Source: Micromonospora pallida
Lineage (GTDB): Bacteria > Actinomycetota > Actinomycetes > Mycobacteriales > Micromonosporaceae
DNA: 64,000 bases
NCBI RefSeq assembly: GCF_900090325.1
Contig: NZ_FMHW01000002.1
Location: forward strand, 7,317,001 to 7,381,000
Direction of reading: 5' to 3'
Shown here piece by piece: positions 63,898-64,000 of the stretch; position 1 is the stretch's first letter; the number at the start of each line of letters is the position of its first letter. Under the pieces are notes generated by a model. It was not told the DNA's origin. It saw only the letters and a list, made by a program, of their open reading frames with translations, and did no database searches. The position numbers and the translations under genes were made by a program.

Positions 63898-64000
63898 CCT
63901 TGCACAGTCGCAAAAAGCTTCACGAGGGACCCCGGATTAGTACGTGCAATCCGAGGTCCGATCAGGGACGATTGGCGCACGGAACGTCGGTGATCCTTCC

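Overview
The window is about 73% G+C with strong third-position GC bias. It carries actinobacterial gene families: an Scr1-type HTH regulator with a DUF397 partner, a GT51/transpeptidase penicillin-binding protein, an OtsA/OtsB-GH15 trehalose pair, a type II truncated globin and a PPOX/F420-type enzyme. The gene content and style look like a Micromonosporaceae chromosome (Micromonospora or a relative). That placement is inference, because no rRNA or marker gene is present.

Layout. 0-11 kb is housekeeping: DAHP synthase, an M16 protease pair, asd, a PPOX enzyme, a CBS protein, an SCP2-fold protein coupled to a glycogen-debranching-type enzyme, and an acyltransferase. 11-19 kb is a minus-strand run: sensor kinase, degenerate kinase-like membrane protein, NarL-type regulator, an unknown protein and a large NACHT-LRR STAND ATPase. 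19-22.5 kb holds an atypical YidD protein, a hydrolase and a cell-wall region in which a secreted M23 peptidase was duplicated with its promoter and terminator around an NlpC/P60 gene. 22.5-27.5 kb is accessory: the Scr1/DUF397 pair, small unknown genes, a MazG-like protein, an APH-fold kinase and an esterase. 27.5-31.5 kb contains a complete IS1182-like element (37-bp inverted repeats, GTAT target duplication) splitting a leucine-rich-repeat gene, then an AT-richer patch and tRNA-Arg(TCT). 31.6-34.6 kb has a lipase-like hydrolase, a short hibernation factor and a single-stranded DNA-binding protein. 34.9-52.2 kb contains six cobalamin genes in three groups (cobD-cobQ; cobB; cobC-cobT-cobA), interleaved with a lipoprotein, rhodanese, uridine kinase, M20 peptidase, ATP-dependent DNA ligase, SURF1, GNAT and a bifunctional penicillin-binding protein. 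52.5-64 kb has otsA and a frameshifted otsB-GH15 fusion, then ettA with a thioesterase, a YbjN protein, globin, an MFS transporter and MscS.

How genes work together. CobD, CobQ, CobB, CobC, CobT and CobA cover uroporphyrinogen methylation, a,c-diamide and cobyric acid formation, aminopropanol attachment and lower-ligand activation. No cobalamin riboswitch was recognised. OtsA and OtsB would make trehalose, while the fused GH15 domain has lost its conserved C-terminus to a one-base frameshift.

Three genome-scale habits stand out. At least fourteen genes have a -10-like hexamer only 6-8 bases before the start codon, as expected of leaderless mRNAs. Several genes have tandem duplications lying exactly across their stop codons. 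Between cobT and cobA a repeated sequence forms a chain of tiny ORFs joined by ATGA/GTGA overlaps.
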